Below, one piece after another: positions 11,753-21,539 of a stretch of 64,000 nucleotides of DNA. The notes under the pieces were generated by a model that saw nothing but the letters and a program-made list of their open reading frames with translations, was not told where the DNA came from and searched no databases. The translations under genes were made by a program, and so were the position numbers. Source of the stretch: Leptospira sp. WS92.C1 (lineage in GTDB: Bacteria > Spirochaetota > Leptospiria > Leptospirales > Leptospiraceae). The DNA is taken from positions 293,001 to 357,000 of the forward strand of contig NZ_CP162131.1 in assembly GCF_040833975.1 (NCBI RefSeq), read 5' to 3'. Position 1 is the stretch's first letter; each line of letters starts with the position of its first letter.

Positions 11753-13123
11753 ATGAAAAAAATCTTAAGAAAGTTAAAAACATTTCTTTCCATCTACCTA
11801 ATTCTGTTTATGAGTTTAAACTGTGATCTTAATAAGAAAAAGGAAACAGATCCGGTCTTTCTCTATTCCATAATCGAAGCGTTAAGCCATCTTACTCTTC
11901 CGGGTCCAAACGCTCTTTGGACTAAACTCATAGGAACAACTCCTTCAAACTTAATACTCCCCTATTCTATGAGCAAAGACGGATCGGGAAATATTTATAT
12001 CGCAGGACAAGCAAGTGGTACGTTATACGGGGTTCCGGGACCACCCGGTTCCATGTTTATCATTCAGATGAATACTGATGGGAATGCGCTTTTTACAAAA
12101 CGTTTTGACAGGCCGATTAAAGCAATGACTACCGATAATGCTGGAAATTTCTATGTAATTGCAATTACTCAGCAAGACATAGATGGAGAAACGTATTCTG
12201 GTGGCTTCTTAGATGAAAACGCAGTCCTTACCAAGTTCTCTAATGATGGGACCAGACAATGGACGCGATTGATGGGTGATATCGGAATTCCGACAATCCC
12301 AAGAAACATTGTCATCGATACATTCAATAACATTTATATCTTAGGGAATACTCAAGATGGATTGGACGGACAAACTACAGGTGTTCCAGGCGGATGCGAT
12401 TATCTCGTAAAATACGATTCCAATGGAAACAAACAATGGACCAAGCTCCTTGGCAACTCCATTGGATTTACTGATTTAACAACATTTAACGGAAACGCAT
12501 TTCTAATTGGTGGGTATAATAATTATTCGACCAGAAGAGACATCATTCTCATAAAATACGATTCAAATGGGAATAAAGAATGGGAACGGACTACTGGGGA
12601 AAATGGTTTTTTTTCTCATCCTAAAGTAATTACAGCAGATCAAACGGGAAATCTTTACATTACCGGAACCTCGTCAGGAAGTCTTAACGGACAACCTGCT
12701 TTTCCAGCGGGAGAAATATTTACCGCAAAGTATAATTCCAACGGAAATTTACATTGGGTTCGTACGTTAGGCATCAATGGAAATCTTTTAGTAATTTCAG
12801 GACAATCTTCGACACCAAAAGCAATTACTCTTTCCAGCCAAGGAGTAGTTTTTGTCTCCGGTGAAACGGAAGGGAATATAGACAATCAACCTCATACTTC
12901 GGACGAAAAGGATAATCTATTTCTCGTTAGATATGATCTGGAAGGAAATAAGCTTTCGACAAGCCTTGCAGGTACTAAAGGACACTACATGAGTATTGTA
13001 GGAATTGTCACAGATGCATCGGGATTTGCATATATCACAGGAAGTACAGACGGGCCATTGAATGGTGTTTCTTATATCGGAACGCCAGGAACAGGATCCA
13101 ACATATTTATCACAAAATATTAA
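11753..13123 (+). CDS. SBBP-repeat (seven-bladed propeller-like) lipoprotein
   Basis: This 456-aa lipoprotein has its lipobox at LFMSLNC (Cys about residue 24). The rest consists of tandem repeats with the pattern DxxGNxYIxGxT/S plus KYDSNGNKxW: examples are DGSGNIYIAGQASG, DNAGNFYVIA, NIYILGNTQDG, GNLYITGTSSG and GFAYITGSTDG. This is the SBBP beta-propeller repeat common in Leptospira surface lipoproteins. The acceptor Cys implies anchoring in the outer or inner membrane; surface exposure and a binding role are inferences from the family. It lies 48 bp after the barrel gene and 48 bp before the kelch gene on the same strand, so an operon is likely. Confidence 0.8.
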   Translation: MKKILRKLKTFLSIYLILFMSLNCDLNKKKETDPVFLYSIIEALSHLTLPGPNALWTKLIGTTPSNLILPYSMSKDGSGNIYIAGQASGTLYGVPGPPGSMFIIQMNTDGNALFTKRFDRPIKAMTTDNAGNFYVIAITQQDIDGETYSGGFLDENAVLTKFSNDGTRQWTRLMGDIGIPTIPRNIVIDTFNNIYILGNTQDGLDGQTTGVPGGCDYLVKYDSNGNKQWTKLLGNSIGFTDLTTFNGNAFLIGGYNNYSTRRDIILIKYDSNGNKEWERTTGENGFFSHPKVITADQTGNLYITGTSSGSLNGQPAFPAGEIFTAKYNSNGNLHWVRTLGINGNLLVISGQSSTPKAITLSSQGVVFVSGETEGNIDNQPHTSDEKDNLFLVRYDLEGNKLSTSLAGTKGHYMSIVGIVTDASGFAYITGSTDGPLNGVSYIGTPGTGSNIFITKY

Positions 13124-13171
13124 ATCATACTAAAAGTGTTCATACAAAATTTTAATTTTTCTTTTAACTCA

Positions 13172-14536
13172 ATGAGATCATTACTTTCAATTCCATTCAT
13201 TCTATTCTTCTTAAATTGCGGAAACTCACCGCTTACTAACGGAACTGGATTAGATTCTCACAAACTCGATGGCTTTCCTATTGTGATCCCGGGCTCTACA
13301 AGTGCGACTGTGATTTTCAAATGCAAAGCAGAATCAACGGCTGCTGTAGCATATGGAAAAGGAAGCGTTGAAGGTGTGATGCCAAGCATAGCTAATTCTA
13401 AAGATCATATCGTCGTAATCAATGGATTAGAATCTCAGACAAACTATCTCTATTCAGCTTTCTGTGGGGATCTACAATCCCCTCCTAATCCATTGATGTT
13501 GACCTTCCAAACGTTAATCAGCGACCAACCTCAAAAGACAAGAGGAATCTGGTTACTTGGTGGGATTGGCGCGGGAATTAATCCCATCGCGCAAGTAGAC
13601 TTGTATGATCCGGTTGCAAACCAGTGGTTTCCCGCAATTACGAATATTCCTACTCCAAGAGCTTATTCGAATATAACTTCTCATCAGGGAAAAATCTACG
13701 TTATGGGTGGCTTAATAAAAACAGGCGGTGTTTTCGTAGCTGTCAATACTGTTGATGAATACGATCCTTATAATAATATATGGAAAACCTTAAGCCCGAT
13801 GCCGGATACTCATCAAGGTGGAATAGCAATTTCTTCAGGAAATGATATTTACATCATCGCAGGAACTACCTCGGCCAATATGGCAACTGGAACGTTGACA
13901 AATACTGTTTACAAATTTACCCCTTCATTAGGGCTAAATGGAACTTGGATAAAGTATATTTCGAATACGGCCATTTTTCAAAGAGTGGATATGCCGGGAT
14001 GCGACATTCAAGGTACAATTTTCTTTTCCGGTGGCAGAAGAGCGGTAAACGATGGTCTCCCCTTTCAAACATCCGATGCCTATATTCCTTCCGGAAATAC
14101 CACTACAACCCTGGCAGAAGCCTCTATCAATCAAGCTCGTTACGGATCTGCAATCGCTTGTTACAGACCCAATCCTAAAGACCCATTTCCAGCCGATCCG
14201 GCGTCTATCTTAATCGCAGGCGGCTCAAGCACTGCAGATGTATTTCAACCACCGGGTGGAATCACCTCTTCGAACGTATTTGATTATGGTCTGGCAACTG
14301 TATCAAACTTTACTGCCGGTGGAATCCTACCTGCTTCTCTTTACTATCCGGCAATAGAAGTATCTTACGAGCTAAGAAGAGTTTTCTTATTCGGTGGAGC
14401 GTCTTTAACGAACGTTCCTTTAGATAAAGTATATTCTCTGGATCTTGGAAATCCGACAACCACTCCCTGGAGAACAGAGTCTATTACTCTTCCAGTTGCT
14501 CGGTTTGGTCATAAGGCTGTAATTCTAAGTAGATGA
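13172..14536 (+). CDS. Kelch-repeat lipoprotein
   Basis: The leader MRSLLSIPFILFFLNCG with its lipobox Cys at residue 16 fixes the ATG at 13172; an earlier GTG at 13136 would add twelve non-signal residues. Residues about 120-450 hold kelch blades: KIYVMGGLIKTG, DIYIIAGTTSA, TIFFSGGRR, SILIAGGSS and RVFLFGGAS, each with a hydrophobic strand, a Gly pair and downstream aromatic residues. A short fibronectin-like segment (ATVIFKCKAES, LESQTNYLYSAFCGD) precedes them. It is a second propeller lipoprotein directly behind the SBBP one. Its stop overlaps the next gene's ATG by 4 bp, indicating coupled translation. Confidence 0.8.
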   Translation: MRSLLSIPFILFFLNCGNSPLTNGTGLDSHKLDGFPIVIPGSTSATVIFKCKAESTAAVAYGKGSVEGVMPSIANSKDHIVVINGLESQTNYLYSAFCGDLQSPPNPLMLTFQTLISDQPQKTRGIWLLGGIGAGINPIAQVDLYDPVANQWFPAITNIPTPRAYSNITSHQGKIYVMGGLIKTGGVFVAVNTVDEYDPYNNIWKTLSPMPDTHQGGIAISSGNDIYIIAGTTSANMATGTLTNTVYKFTPSLGLNGTWIKYISNTAIFQRVDMPGCDIQGTIFFSGGRRAVNDGLPFQTSDAYIPSGNTTTTLAEASINQARYGSAIACYRPNPKDPFPADPASILIAGGSSTADVFQPPGGITSSNVFDYGLATVSNFTAGGILPASLYYPAIEVSYELRRVFLFGGASLTNVPLDKVYSLDLGNPTTTPWRTESITLPVARFGHKAVILSR

Positions 14537-15111
14537 AAAAGATTGTTCTTAGTTTTCTATTTATCTTTTTTCTCTGCCTTTCTGAGACATTCGGGCAAGA
14601 AAGCGATCGATATCAACAGATCCGAGACTACATCGATTCCAATCGAATCCAGGAAGCCCAATCGCTATTAGATGAATGGATTAAACTAGATCCTAACGAT
14701 GCTACAATTCAGCTCTATCAAACTGAAGTTTGGATTCGTGTAGCTGACCAAAAATACAAGGATCGTAAATTCAAGACCGCTTTTGCCTATTACGAGAAAT
14801 CTTTTGCGAACTGGCCAAATAATCCTTCGGTGAGGGCCAGATATATGGAGCTAAAAGACAAGAAACTCGTGGATCATGTTCCGTCCTCATCGATTTTTAA
14901 AACTCGATATTCTGGATTCGGTTCTTCGTCTAGTGAAAATGGTAGTTTAAACATTCCGTTTCAAGAAATGAATGAGTCTTTGAAACAAATTCGCGATGAA
15001 ATTCATCTTTTACAAGAAAAGTCATTTCAATTCTATCTAACATTAACTTTGATTTCTATTTCTATTCTTTTACAATGCTTCATTCTGCTCAGATTAGTCT
15101 CTCGACGTTAA
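14533..15111 (+). CDS. TPR-like protein with signal peptide and C-terminal membrane anchor
   Basis: This 192-aa protein has a signal peptide (IVLSFLFIFFLCLSETFG). A tetratricopeptide-like pair of helices follows at about 28-110 (NRIQEAQSLLDEWIKLDPND, KFKTAFAYYEKSFANWPNNP). A Ser-rich linker comes next, then a short coiled-coil-like helix, and finally a C-terminal transmembrane segment (FYLTLTLISISILLQCFILL) with basic residues at the end. The topology suggests a periplasmic scaffold. It overlaps the kelch gene by 4 bp and is likely part of the same operon. Confidence 0.7.
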   Translation: MKKIVLSFLFIFFLCLSETFGQESDRYQQIRDYIDSNRIQEAQSLLDEWIKLDPNDATIQLYQTEVWIRVADQKYKDRKFKTAFAYYEKSFANWPNNPSVRARYMELKDKKLVDHVPSSSIFKTRYSGFGSSSSENGSLNIPFQEMNESLKQIRDEIHLLQEKSFQFYLTLTLISISILLQCFILLRLVSRR

Positions 15112-15149
15112 CTAAAATAAAGATTCATAGCAAATTACTGGATAGTAAT

Positions 15150-15509
15150 ATGGGATGTCAAAAAGGCTATTTGCAAAGATTAATTTTAATTTTATCCTGC
15201 ATGATTTGTAATCTATTAATCCTTGCTTGCACTTCTAAATCGGAAACTAAATTAAAAAGAATTACACGCGAAAATATTCCAACTATCTCTTCACAAAGCA
15301 ATTACGTCACAGACCTTAAGACATGTGCACTGAGTTTGGACTCTTGTCTGAATCAATGCAATCAGGTTTATCCTTATTCCTATTTGGAAAATTCCGATCG
15401 AAATAATTGCAGGGATGCCTGTACCGATCGTATTCAGAATTCGGATAACTGTTATATGTATTATCGCTCCTCCAGAAGAAATGTCTTTCGGGCATCCACA
15501 ACAAAATGA
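15150..15509 (+). CDS. Small Cys-rich lipoprotein (paralogue of 16079-16444)
   Basis: The ATG at 15150 gives a leader (RLILILSCMICNLLILAC) and a lipobox Cys, whereas an upstream in-frame start at 15075 lies inside the preceding gene. The mature part has regularly spaced cysteines (CALSLDSCLNQC, NCRDACTDR, DNCYMYY) suggesting disulfide-linked helices. The same pattern recurs in the protein at 16079-16444, so the two are paralogues flanking two other small lipoproteins. The function is unknown. The last codons overlap the next gene by 4 bp. Confidence 0.65.
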   Translation: MGCQKGYLQRLILILSCMICNLLILACTSKSETKLKRITRENIPTISSQSNYVTDLKTCALSLDSCLNQCNQVYPYSYLENSDRNNCRDACTDRIQNSDNCYMYYRSSRRNVFRASTTK

Positions 15510-15838
15510 ACAAAGTATCGGTAATCGTACTAAAAGCTATCTTCATCGTTTCTTTATTTTCCTGCTCAATTACAGGATATGACGGAGTTCCGGGAAAAGA
15601 AGTTAAACGGAGACTCGGAAACGTATTAATTCCTATTGCCTTAGCCGGAGAAAATTCGAATACCGGGTTGTTGTCGGTGAGTATGTTTTTAGATACCATA
15701 GATCAATCCGCTTATTATCGAGAAGATTCCATACGAAATTGTGAAGAAAGAATGTCCCACTTACTGTTGTCTGTGTTAGATCATAATTTTAGTCTACGAA
15801 TTGACTGTAAGCTAAAGACAAAAGGATATTTAAAATAA
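15506..15838 (+). CDS. Small lipoprotein, unknown function
   Basis: This 110-aa protein has a leader (VIVLKAIFIVSLFSC) with its lipobox Cys at residue 20. The mature part has a GYDGVPGKEVKRRLGN segment, a hydrophobic patch (VLIPIALAGE) and two further cysteines. The ATG overlaps the preceding stop by 4 bp (ATGA), so translation is coupled. I do not recognise the family. Confidence 0.6.
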   Translation: MNKVSVIVLKAIFIVSLFSCSITGYDGVPGKEVKRRLGNVLIPIALAGENSNTGLLSVSMFLDTIDQSAYYREDSIRNCEERMSHLLLSVLDHNFSLRIDCKLKTKGYLK

Positions 15839-15866
15839 AACCAGATATCGATTGAAAGAATCAAAA

Positions 15867-16115
15867 ATGGAAAGAATGATCTTTTACTTCAAAATATTTA
15901 TCAAATTTCCTCTAATCATAATCGAGTTATCTCTAATTTCATGCAATCTTATTATTGATGCTCATAAGATGTCCGATGGAAGAGCAGAAAATTACAAGCA
16001 AAGAAAGTGCTTTATAGAATGCATTGAAAAGAAAGCTTTGCTTTACCCTGCCCCCGATCCAAACAAATATTTTGAGATATGCTTACCGGCATACGCTCTT
16101 GGATGTCCCAATTGA
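15867..16115 (+). CDS. Small lipoprotein-like protein, unknown function
   Basis: The product is about 82 aa from the ATG at 15867 (a TTG at 15852 is also open). A hydrophobic leader (FIKFPLIIIELSLISC) ends at a lipobox-like Cys. Three or four later cysteines (RKCFIECIEKK, FEICLPAYALGC) again suggest disulfides, as in its neighbours. It overlaps the following gene by more than 10 codons in another frame. It is a member of the small-lipoprotein cluster; no family is recognised. Confidence 0.55.
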   Translation: MERMIFYFKIFIKFPLIIIELSLISCNLIIDAHKMSDGRAENYKQRKCFIECIEKKALLYPAPDPNKYFEICLPAYALGCPN

Positions 16116-16444
16116 AAATTCGAATCTATTCAATTCTCTTACTCGTTCAAGCATTAGCCTTTTGCCATTCCACCGATGATTTTCAATCCCAGAGAGAAAT
16201 AAAGACCGAACTTCCGACCAAGATCATGTCCAGAGAAGAGATGGAGACGATCAAAGCCTGCAATATTCAATTAGACAAATGCTTAAAGAAATGCGATTCT
16301 GAATCTCCTGATATGAGCATTCTAAAACCCCAAAGGGGTAAATGCCGCGATCGATGTGTAGCAAAACTCAAAGGAACTGATAATTGTTTAATCCATTATC
16401 ATACCTTTCGAACTAATAAATATCCAACTTGGTTTGCTCCGTAG
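16079..16444 (+). CDS. Small Cys-rich lipoprotein (paralogue of 15150-15509)
   Basis: This 121-aa protein has a leader (IYSILLLVQALAFC) with a lipobox Cys. An ATG at 16103 is an alternative start that gives a more standard leader length. The mature part has CNIQLDKCLKKC, KCRDRCVAK and DNCLIHYH, matching the cysteine pattern and neighbouring residues of the 15150-15509 product. The pair probably arose by duplication. The gene ends the plus-strand surface-protein cluster, 132 bp before the tyrosine recombinase. Confidence 0.65.
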   Translation: MLTGIRSWMSQLKIRIYSILLLVQALAFCHSTDDFQSQREIKTELPTKIMSREEMETIKACNIQLDKCLKKCDSESPDMSILKPQRGKCRDRCVAKLKGTDNCLIHYHTFRTNKYPTWFAP

Positions 16445-16576
16445 ATAATTTCGATGATGTCCATTTTATAAATGGCTTATTTAACTTTCTAATTTATCTC
16501 ACTTCTTTATATAGCTTAGAAAGATACTCACCAAAATAATAATTGTACCGTTTTCTTTAATAATTCCATTGGAGCT

Positions 16577-17470
16577 ATGGGAATGTTAAAAGATAAAATG
16601 ATTTCGGATATGATTGTTCATGGTTACTCAAAAAAGACAATTAAGTCTTATACAGAGTGCGTAGCTAAATTGACAGAGTTTCATAAACTTTCTCCTTTAG
16701 CGATGAAACCATCTCACATCTACGACTTCTTTCTTCATTTGCGAAAGAGTGAACTATGTGATTCATCGATTCTCGTCTATTACAGCGCGTTATTATTGTT
16801 TTATACGCTCACGAAAAAGAAATCAGTGATGAAGCTGATTCCTACTCCAAAGAAAAAACCGAAAGTAGCTACCGTTCTAAATAAAACTGAAATTACCAAT
16901 TTCTTAAGACACTGCAACACCCTGAAAGAAAAAACTATTTTTACGCTACTATATTCATCCGGAATAAGAATTGGAGAGTTAGAACAGCTAAAAATAAATC
17001 ATATAGATTTTGAACGAAAATCTATCTTTATCGTAGAAGGGAAAGGAAGCAAACAAAGATACGCGATTCTAGCCGACCAGGCAGCTTACCTGATAAATCA
17101 ATATATTAAGAGTTATCAACCTACTTCGTATCTTTTTTTCTCGTTTGCGAAAGGTAGGAATTTCCATATTAATATGAGATGGATTCAAATAAGATTCAAA
17201 GAAATCTGCAAGGCTTCCGGGATTATTAAGAATGCAAGCGTGCATTCCTTAAGGCACTCTTTTGCCTCTCACCTTTTAGAAGACGGATATAGCATATTTT
17301 ATATTCAGAAATTATTAGGACATACAGCTTTAAATAGCACCCTCATCTATCTCCACGTAAGCCCACAATATTTACTACGAATTCCGAGTCCGATGGAAAA
17401 GATCGATTCTGCAAAAATGAGCGTTTTCGAAACCGATTCGCAGCATGGATTAGAATTACAAATGCCTTAA
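16577..17470 (+). CDS. Tyrosine recombinase/integrase (intact)
   Basis: This 297-aa protein has an N-terminal SAM-like core-binding domain (about 1-85) and a catalytic domain. The active-site set is present: Arg131 in SGIRIGEL, Lys156/159 in GKGSKQRY, His223-x-x-Arg226 in [12 protein letters not shown], His249 in LLGHT and the nucleophile Tyr258 in STLIYLH. Length and order match XerC/D-like or phage-type integrases. A GGAG lies 5 bp before the ATG. It sits at the left edge of the AT-rich accessory island and may be the island's integration enzyme, though no attachment site was found. Confidence 0.85.
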   Translation: MGMLKDKMISDMIVHGYSKKTIKSYTECVAKLTEFHKLSPLAMKPSHIYDFFLHLRKSELCDSSILVYYSALLLFYTLTKKKSVMKLIPTPKKKPKVATVLNKTEITNFLRHCNTLKEKTIFTLLYSSGIRIGELEQLKINHIDFERKSIFIVEGKGSKQRYAILADQAAYLINQYIKSYQPTSYLFFSFAKGRNFHINMRWIQIRFKEICKASGIIKNASVHSLRHSFASHLLEDGYSIFYIQKLLGHTALNSTLIYLHVSPQYLLRIPSPMEKIDSAKMSVFETDSQHGLELQMP

Positions 17471-17537
17471 TTAACAGTCATTTTCACGTTAGATCCGATT
17501 CTATTATTTCCGAATTTAAAGGGATTGCACATAGAGT

Positions 17538-17720
17538 TCAAACTAGCTTCTTTTTAATTTCGTTAGGATAAAATTCGATCAATTCTTCCATATCAGTAAA
17601 TTCGACCATGCATTCCAGATCTTCATCCAGACTTCTATCACTTTTACAAATCGAAACATCGTAAAAGTCTGAAAAGATATGTTGAGAAGGATAACTTTTG
17701 GAACTAATTAAAAAATACAT
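17538..17720 (-). CDS. Hypothetical small acidic protein
   Basis: This 60-aa frame begins MYFLISSKSYPSQHIF and ends in an acidic/hydrophobic helix (MEELIEFYPNEIKKKL). There is no signal peptide. It stands alone on the minus strand just right of the integrase. Codon use is similar to neighbouring island genes, but it is short enough to be doubtful. The family is unknown. Confidence 0.35.
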   Translation of the reverse strand: MYFLISSKSYPSQHIFSDFYDVSICKSDRSLDEDLECMVEFTDMEELIEFYPNEIKKKLV

Positions 17721-17935
17721 TTATTATTTATATCGTCAAAATTACGATACCTAAGCCAGACTGATGAAAAACTTAATCGTCACAATTTCCTAAATAATCT
17801 GATTCAAATATCACTACAATCTCAACTTTCAAATTAAATCTTTTTGAAAAAAGCTTCAAAAACCATAAAAAAATTAATGAAATATGTAACCTATCGATAG
17901 TTCCTCCAGCTCTCCTATATGTATAAAATCTTATT

Positions 17936-18400
17936 TCATTCAATTAAGTATATCTTAGCATCATTATAAAGTTCATCTATTTTTTCTGAATAAGATTCAA
18001 GATTAGGATTTAATTTGAATGCACTTTCCAACAGCCCGTTTTCTGGAATTTCGAAGCCCGGAAAAGCTTTTCTTAATTTTGGAATCAAACTTTTTGGAAT
18101 TTGATTTCCATGAAATGTGTCATGTGTAGTGCCCGATTTATTTATGGCTCCAATTTGATTATTACCACTATATATATGTAAGTGATATTCACCTTTTGGG
18201 GTATGCGGCTTATGCTTTGTCGCTGAGTATCCTCCTCCAAGCGCTTTATCTCCTCGCGAATTTGCCTCCTGCAAAAGCTTCTTAATATTAGCTTCGGAAG
18301 GGAAATAGTAAACATAAACAATAGATGCATCAAATTCCAATATATCGCAATTTAACACTGGTAAATAATTTTTGTTTTTATCAAAAAAACTCTCATACAT
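17936..18400 (-). CDS. Hypothetical protein with His-rich HKPH...THDTFHG segment
   Basis: This 154-aa soluble protein has a conserved-looking central block (residues about 60-100): ATKHKPHTPKGEYHLHIY, then NQIGAINKSGTTHDTFHG. The clustering of His, Asp and Thr with beta strands resembles the small nuclease-like or effector domains at the ends of polymorphic toxins, but I cannot assign it to a family. There is no signal peptide or membrane segment. The neighbours are other orphan island genes on the same strand. Confidence 0.5.
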   Translation of the reverse strand: MYESFFDKNKNYLPVLNCDILEFDASIVYVYYFPSEANIKKLLQEANSRGDKALGGGYSATKHKPHTPKGEYHLHIYSGNNQIGAINKSGTTHDTFHGNQIPKSLIPKLRKAFPGFEIPENGLLESAFKLNPNLESYSEKIDELYNDAKIYLIE

Positions 18401-18499
18401 AATATTTCTATCTCCCGTAATTCTTTTGCAAATTTGAATTTTGATAAAATCGCAGATGATTTAATTTCTTTATAACTATTTTAATAAAATTCTTAAATA

Positions 18500-20029
18500 T
18501 TATTCTAATTTTTTTGGGAAGCCGAAACGCCGCTTTACAGCTACTATAAAACAAAAAAGAGAATATGCAGAAAATAACTCAAAGCAAAGAATAATTATTC
18601 TTTTAATCAACGATGTATAATCTAAAGGAAAGAATATATTGGTACCTGAAAATAAAATTTCTTCAAAAAATTTAGCTGGCAAAACTACATAAGTTAATGA
18701 AGGAAGTTTTAAGTTCTCAATCCAGAGCTGGATGAATAAAGCTGTAAATATAGTTGAAGTCACAAAAGCGATAAAGGGAATTAAAATATTATAATAACCC
18801 TGATGAAAAACATATAGTAAACGTAAAAGCAGACTCCGACGAGAATAGAAATAACTCGAATATCTATCTATAGCATCCTTTTCAGAGATGAGATCTTTTT
18901 TACTACGCATATATTGAAATGTGCTTAGAATTCCTTTTTGTACAGTTAAATATTCCAAAGCGAGCTTTCTCTCAATACTCTCATCGGAAATCAGCATTCC
19001 AGCTTCATAGCGATACATACCCTTGGGCAAGTTATTTAAAACTGAATTAGCACGAAGCCAATTTTTATAATTAAAATAAGACTTCCAAGGGCGTCTATTC
19101 TCATCCCAAAAAAAAGATCCTAAAGATATTGATCCTAATTGTATCTCATCTTCGGAAGTCAATAAATAAATTCTTCCTGATAAATATAGATTAGGAGAAC
19201 CAAAATTTGCCGACAAACGTTCAAGCCAGGGAGCCGTTTTATTTTTTATTTTAGGGCCAATCTGAATAATCTCTATATAAGGTGAGTTGCGAGAATAATA
19301 TTTTTTCAAAAAACGGGAATTATAAAAGATTTCCAGCCCTTCCACAATGATTTCACGATTACTTTCTTTCGTATTATGAAAAAATATCCCCAGCGTCACA
19401 TTTACTAACTTAATACTTGGATAATCTGCATAAAGATACTCTATTGAACATTTACTTATCTCCACAGTCTTATCTACATTTCTATATTGAGACTTATATC
19501 GAAGGTGACCAAAAACACAATTTTCAAAACCCAATTTCGACAAATTAGTTGCAGGTGTCAAAACTTGAGTCATCGCAAATTGGCATTCTGAAAACAGAAT
19601 GTTCATATTTTCAAGTTTGTTAATAATTACCCTTTCTATTGCCTGGTTCCTAAATAGAGCTTTATTTATTTTATATTCGTTAAGATTAGACTCTAATGTA
19701 GTTGTATTAAATATCGATAATTTATATCTATTATTCTCATCATAGAGCCATACGAATTTCGATTTAATAGTTTTTATAATTTCCTCTTTATCTATGCGGG
19801 ACTTCGCTTCTATAAAATTTAGCAATTCCGGATGAAATTTACATTCTTTATCTCCGTCAAAAAATGCAAAATTTGCAATTGGAACAAACGACTCGATGTC
19901 ATTCTGTGCATAAAACTCAATCTCGCTTTCTTCACAATATTCATAAATAAAGTATGTAAGAGACTCTTCTTCAGTTTCGTAATTTAGAAGATGAATGAAT
20001 AAATTTGAAGTGATTGAAAAATTTTCCAT
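18500..20029 (-). CDS. Hypothetical membrane protein with pentapeptide-like beta region
   Basis: This 509-aa protein's N-terminal three quarters are soluble; at about 120-230 short strand repeats of the kind ILFSECQFAM, LGFENCVFGHL and VEISKCSIEYL suggest a right-handed beta-helix such as degenerate pentapeptide repeats. Two hydrophobic segments near the C-terminus (ILIPFIAFVTSTIFTALFIQ and RIIILCFELFSAYSLFCFIV) frame a short loop, as in two-helix channels. That layout (sensor repeat plus two TM helices) is compatible with a membrane effector, but this is inference only. The adjacent minus-strand gene is also a membrane protein. Confidence 0.55.
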   Translation of the reverse strand: MENFSITSNLFIHLLNYETEEESLTYFIYEYCEESEIEFYAQNDIESFVPIANFAFFDGDKECKFHPELLNFIEAKSRIDKEEIIKTIKSKFVWLYDENNRYKLSIFNTTTLESNLNEYKINKALFRNQAIERVIINKLENMNILFSECQFAMTQVLTPATNLSKLGFENCVFGHLRYKSQYRNVDKTVEISKCSIEYLYADYPSIKLVNVTLGIFFHNTKESNREIIVEGLEIFYNSRFLKKYYSRNSPYIEIIQIGPKIKNKTAPWLERLSANFGSPNLYLSGRIYLLTSEDEIQLGSISLGSFFWDENRRPWKSYFNYKNWLRANSVLNNLPKGMYRYEAGMLISDESIERKLALEYLTVQKGILSTFQYMRSKKDLISEKDAIDRYSSYFYSRRSLLLRLLYVFHQGYYNILIPFIAFVTSTIFTALFIQLWIENLKLPSLTYVVLPAKFFEEILFSGTNIFFPLDYTSLIKRIIILCFELFSAYSLFCFIVAVKRRFGFPKKLE

Positions 20030-20190
20030 TAACTTTCTGCACCTTCTCTACTTAATAGCAACTCATCGTTAGCATCATTACAACTTAGAATACCTCTGCA
20101 GCCTGATAGCTGCAAATTAACCATTTGCATTCGTCGAATGCATTTTATGCATTACACCAAACCTATAATTTGATAAAGCCAAAATTCTCA

Positions 20191-21201
20191 CTACCGATGA
20201 AATGATAGTTTACTAGATATCCACTGAAGCACAGATGAAATTAATTTTTTAAATTTTAAATACAAATTTTTACTGTTTCTAATTAACATAGTTATGAAAA
20301 TCCTTAACGATAAAATCAAATTCTTAAAATTTGAATATGAAGATGTATTGATTGTAGCCACTGGAGATATAAAAATCCTCTTTTCGGTTGGTAAATTACT
20401 CTTTGACTCGTCCAAAGGCATAGTCACACTCATTGAGCCAATCCCGTTTCCACTTCCACTCATAGCAACTGTTGCAACAATTGAGTCTCTATTTTCAGGT
20501 GCTTCATTTGGAACTTGTGCCAAAAACCCACGCTTACTAATCATCAGCGAATTTGGCGAATTTAAATGTAAAACCCTTTGAATAAAATTCAAATCAGTAA
20601 TAATGCCTGATTCAGCGACAAAAGCAATTTCATTCATTTTTTTTACAACGACTCCAGCTACTTTTTCTGTACCGATTGGAGCAGGAAAAATTCTGCAAAA
20701 ACCGATATCAAAGATTACGACTTGCCCAATTTCTATATCACCACCAATCCTATAGGATTTTATCTTTAATCTTTGAGCAGAACCGCTTTCAGTTAATACA
20801 AGTTCCATAGAGCCATTTTCAATTTGATTCACAAGCTCAATCACCTGGTTTTGATAATGACTCAATTTACCAGCAAAAGTCTTATAGCTTTCCTTGCTTT
20901 GAAAATTTTCCTTAATTCTCATGGCAGTTGCAACAATCATTCCATGAATCAAATCTACCAATGGGCCAAAAATTAATCCAATTATACCACCTGCTAAAAT
21001 TGGTATAACGTACCTGTTGGATTCTAAATCCAGAACTATGTAAAAGCTTTCGAGACTTTCCATAGCATCCAAAGATTTCGAAAACGAAGCGATCACCAAT
21101 GGATATATTATATCAAAATTTCTAATTAAAAAAGTCGTATATACAGTGCTAAGAATTGGGTGTTTAAATTTTTCATTAAATGCGTTTATTAGTTCTTTCA
21201 T
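20191..21201 (-). CDS. Hypothetical membrane protein
   Basis: The product is about 336 aa from the ATG at 21201 (a TTG at 21216 is also open). Two N-terminal hydrophobic segments lie near residues 20-45 and 65-90 (YVIPILAGGIIGLIFGPLVD). A heptad-like helix follows (KLSHYQNQVIELVNQIENGS), then a beta-rich domain (DIEIGQVVIFDIG, EKVAGVVVKK) and a basic C-terminal helix. It resembles a membrane-anchored sensor with a cytoplasmic beta domain. No family is recognised. Confidence 0.5.
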   Translation of the reverse strand: MKELINAFNEKFKHPILSTVYTTFLIRNFDIIYPLVIASFSKSLDAMESLESFYIVLDLESNRYVIPILAGGIIGLIFGPLVDLIHGMIVATAMRIKENFQSKESYKTFAGKLSHYQNQVIELVNQIENGSMELVLTESGSAQRLKIKSYRIGGDIEIGQVVIFDIGFCRIFPAPIGTEKVAGVVVKKMNEIAFVAESGIITDLNFIQRVLHLNSPNSLMISKRGFLAQVPNEAPENRDSIVATVAMSGSGNGIGSMSVTMPLDESKSNLPTEKRIFISPVATINTSSYSNFKNLILSLRIFITMLIRNSKNLYLKFKKLISSVLQWISSKLSFHR

Positions 21202-21539
21202 GTTACAAATAAACAATTTAAATTCAATATTATCAATAACATAATATTAGATTAATCATATTTACTTATAATAACACTACGCATCAATGAGAAAGCCTCA
21301 TCTGAGGAGCAAGGACCTTGCCTAATAACTTTCAAAGAACAAGACGAGCTTGATCGAAAAAACTCAAATCGAAAAAATGCGTATGGGGGAAATCACATAA
21401 TAAAGGATCGAAAATTAGGTATCAGAGGAATAAGAAATCATTTAGGATATAGCTTATTTACATAAATGGAGATATGTAAACAATTGAGTTTAATATAATG
21501 ACTGGTCCTAACCGACTTAATAATCTCGCTTTAAATTTT
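21202..21539. other. Non-coding AT-rich gap
   Basis: No supported gene is present in these 338 bp. A short perfect palindrome, CCTCATCTGAGG, lies at 21296-21307 without a following T-run. The gap separates the minus-strand membrane protein from the 3' end of the broken conflict-system gene. Confidence 0.5.

Noticed and set aside
20294..20581. A 95-aa plus-strand frame inside the membrane-protein gene
   Set aside because: It is antisense to a longer frame with membrane features and has no ribosome site.
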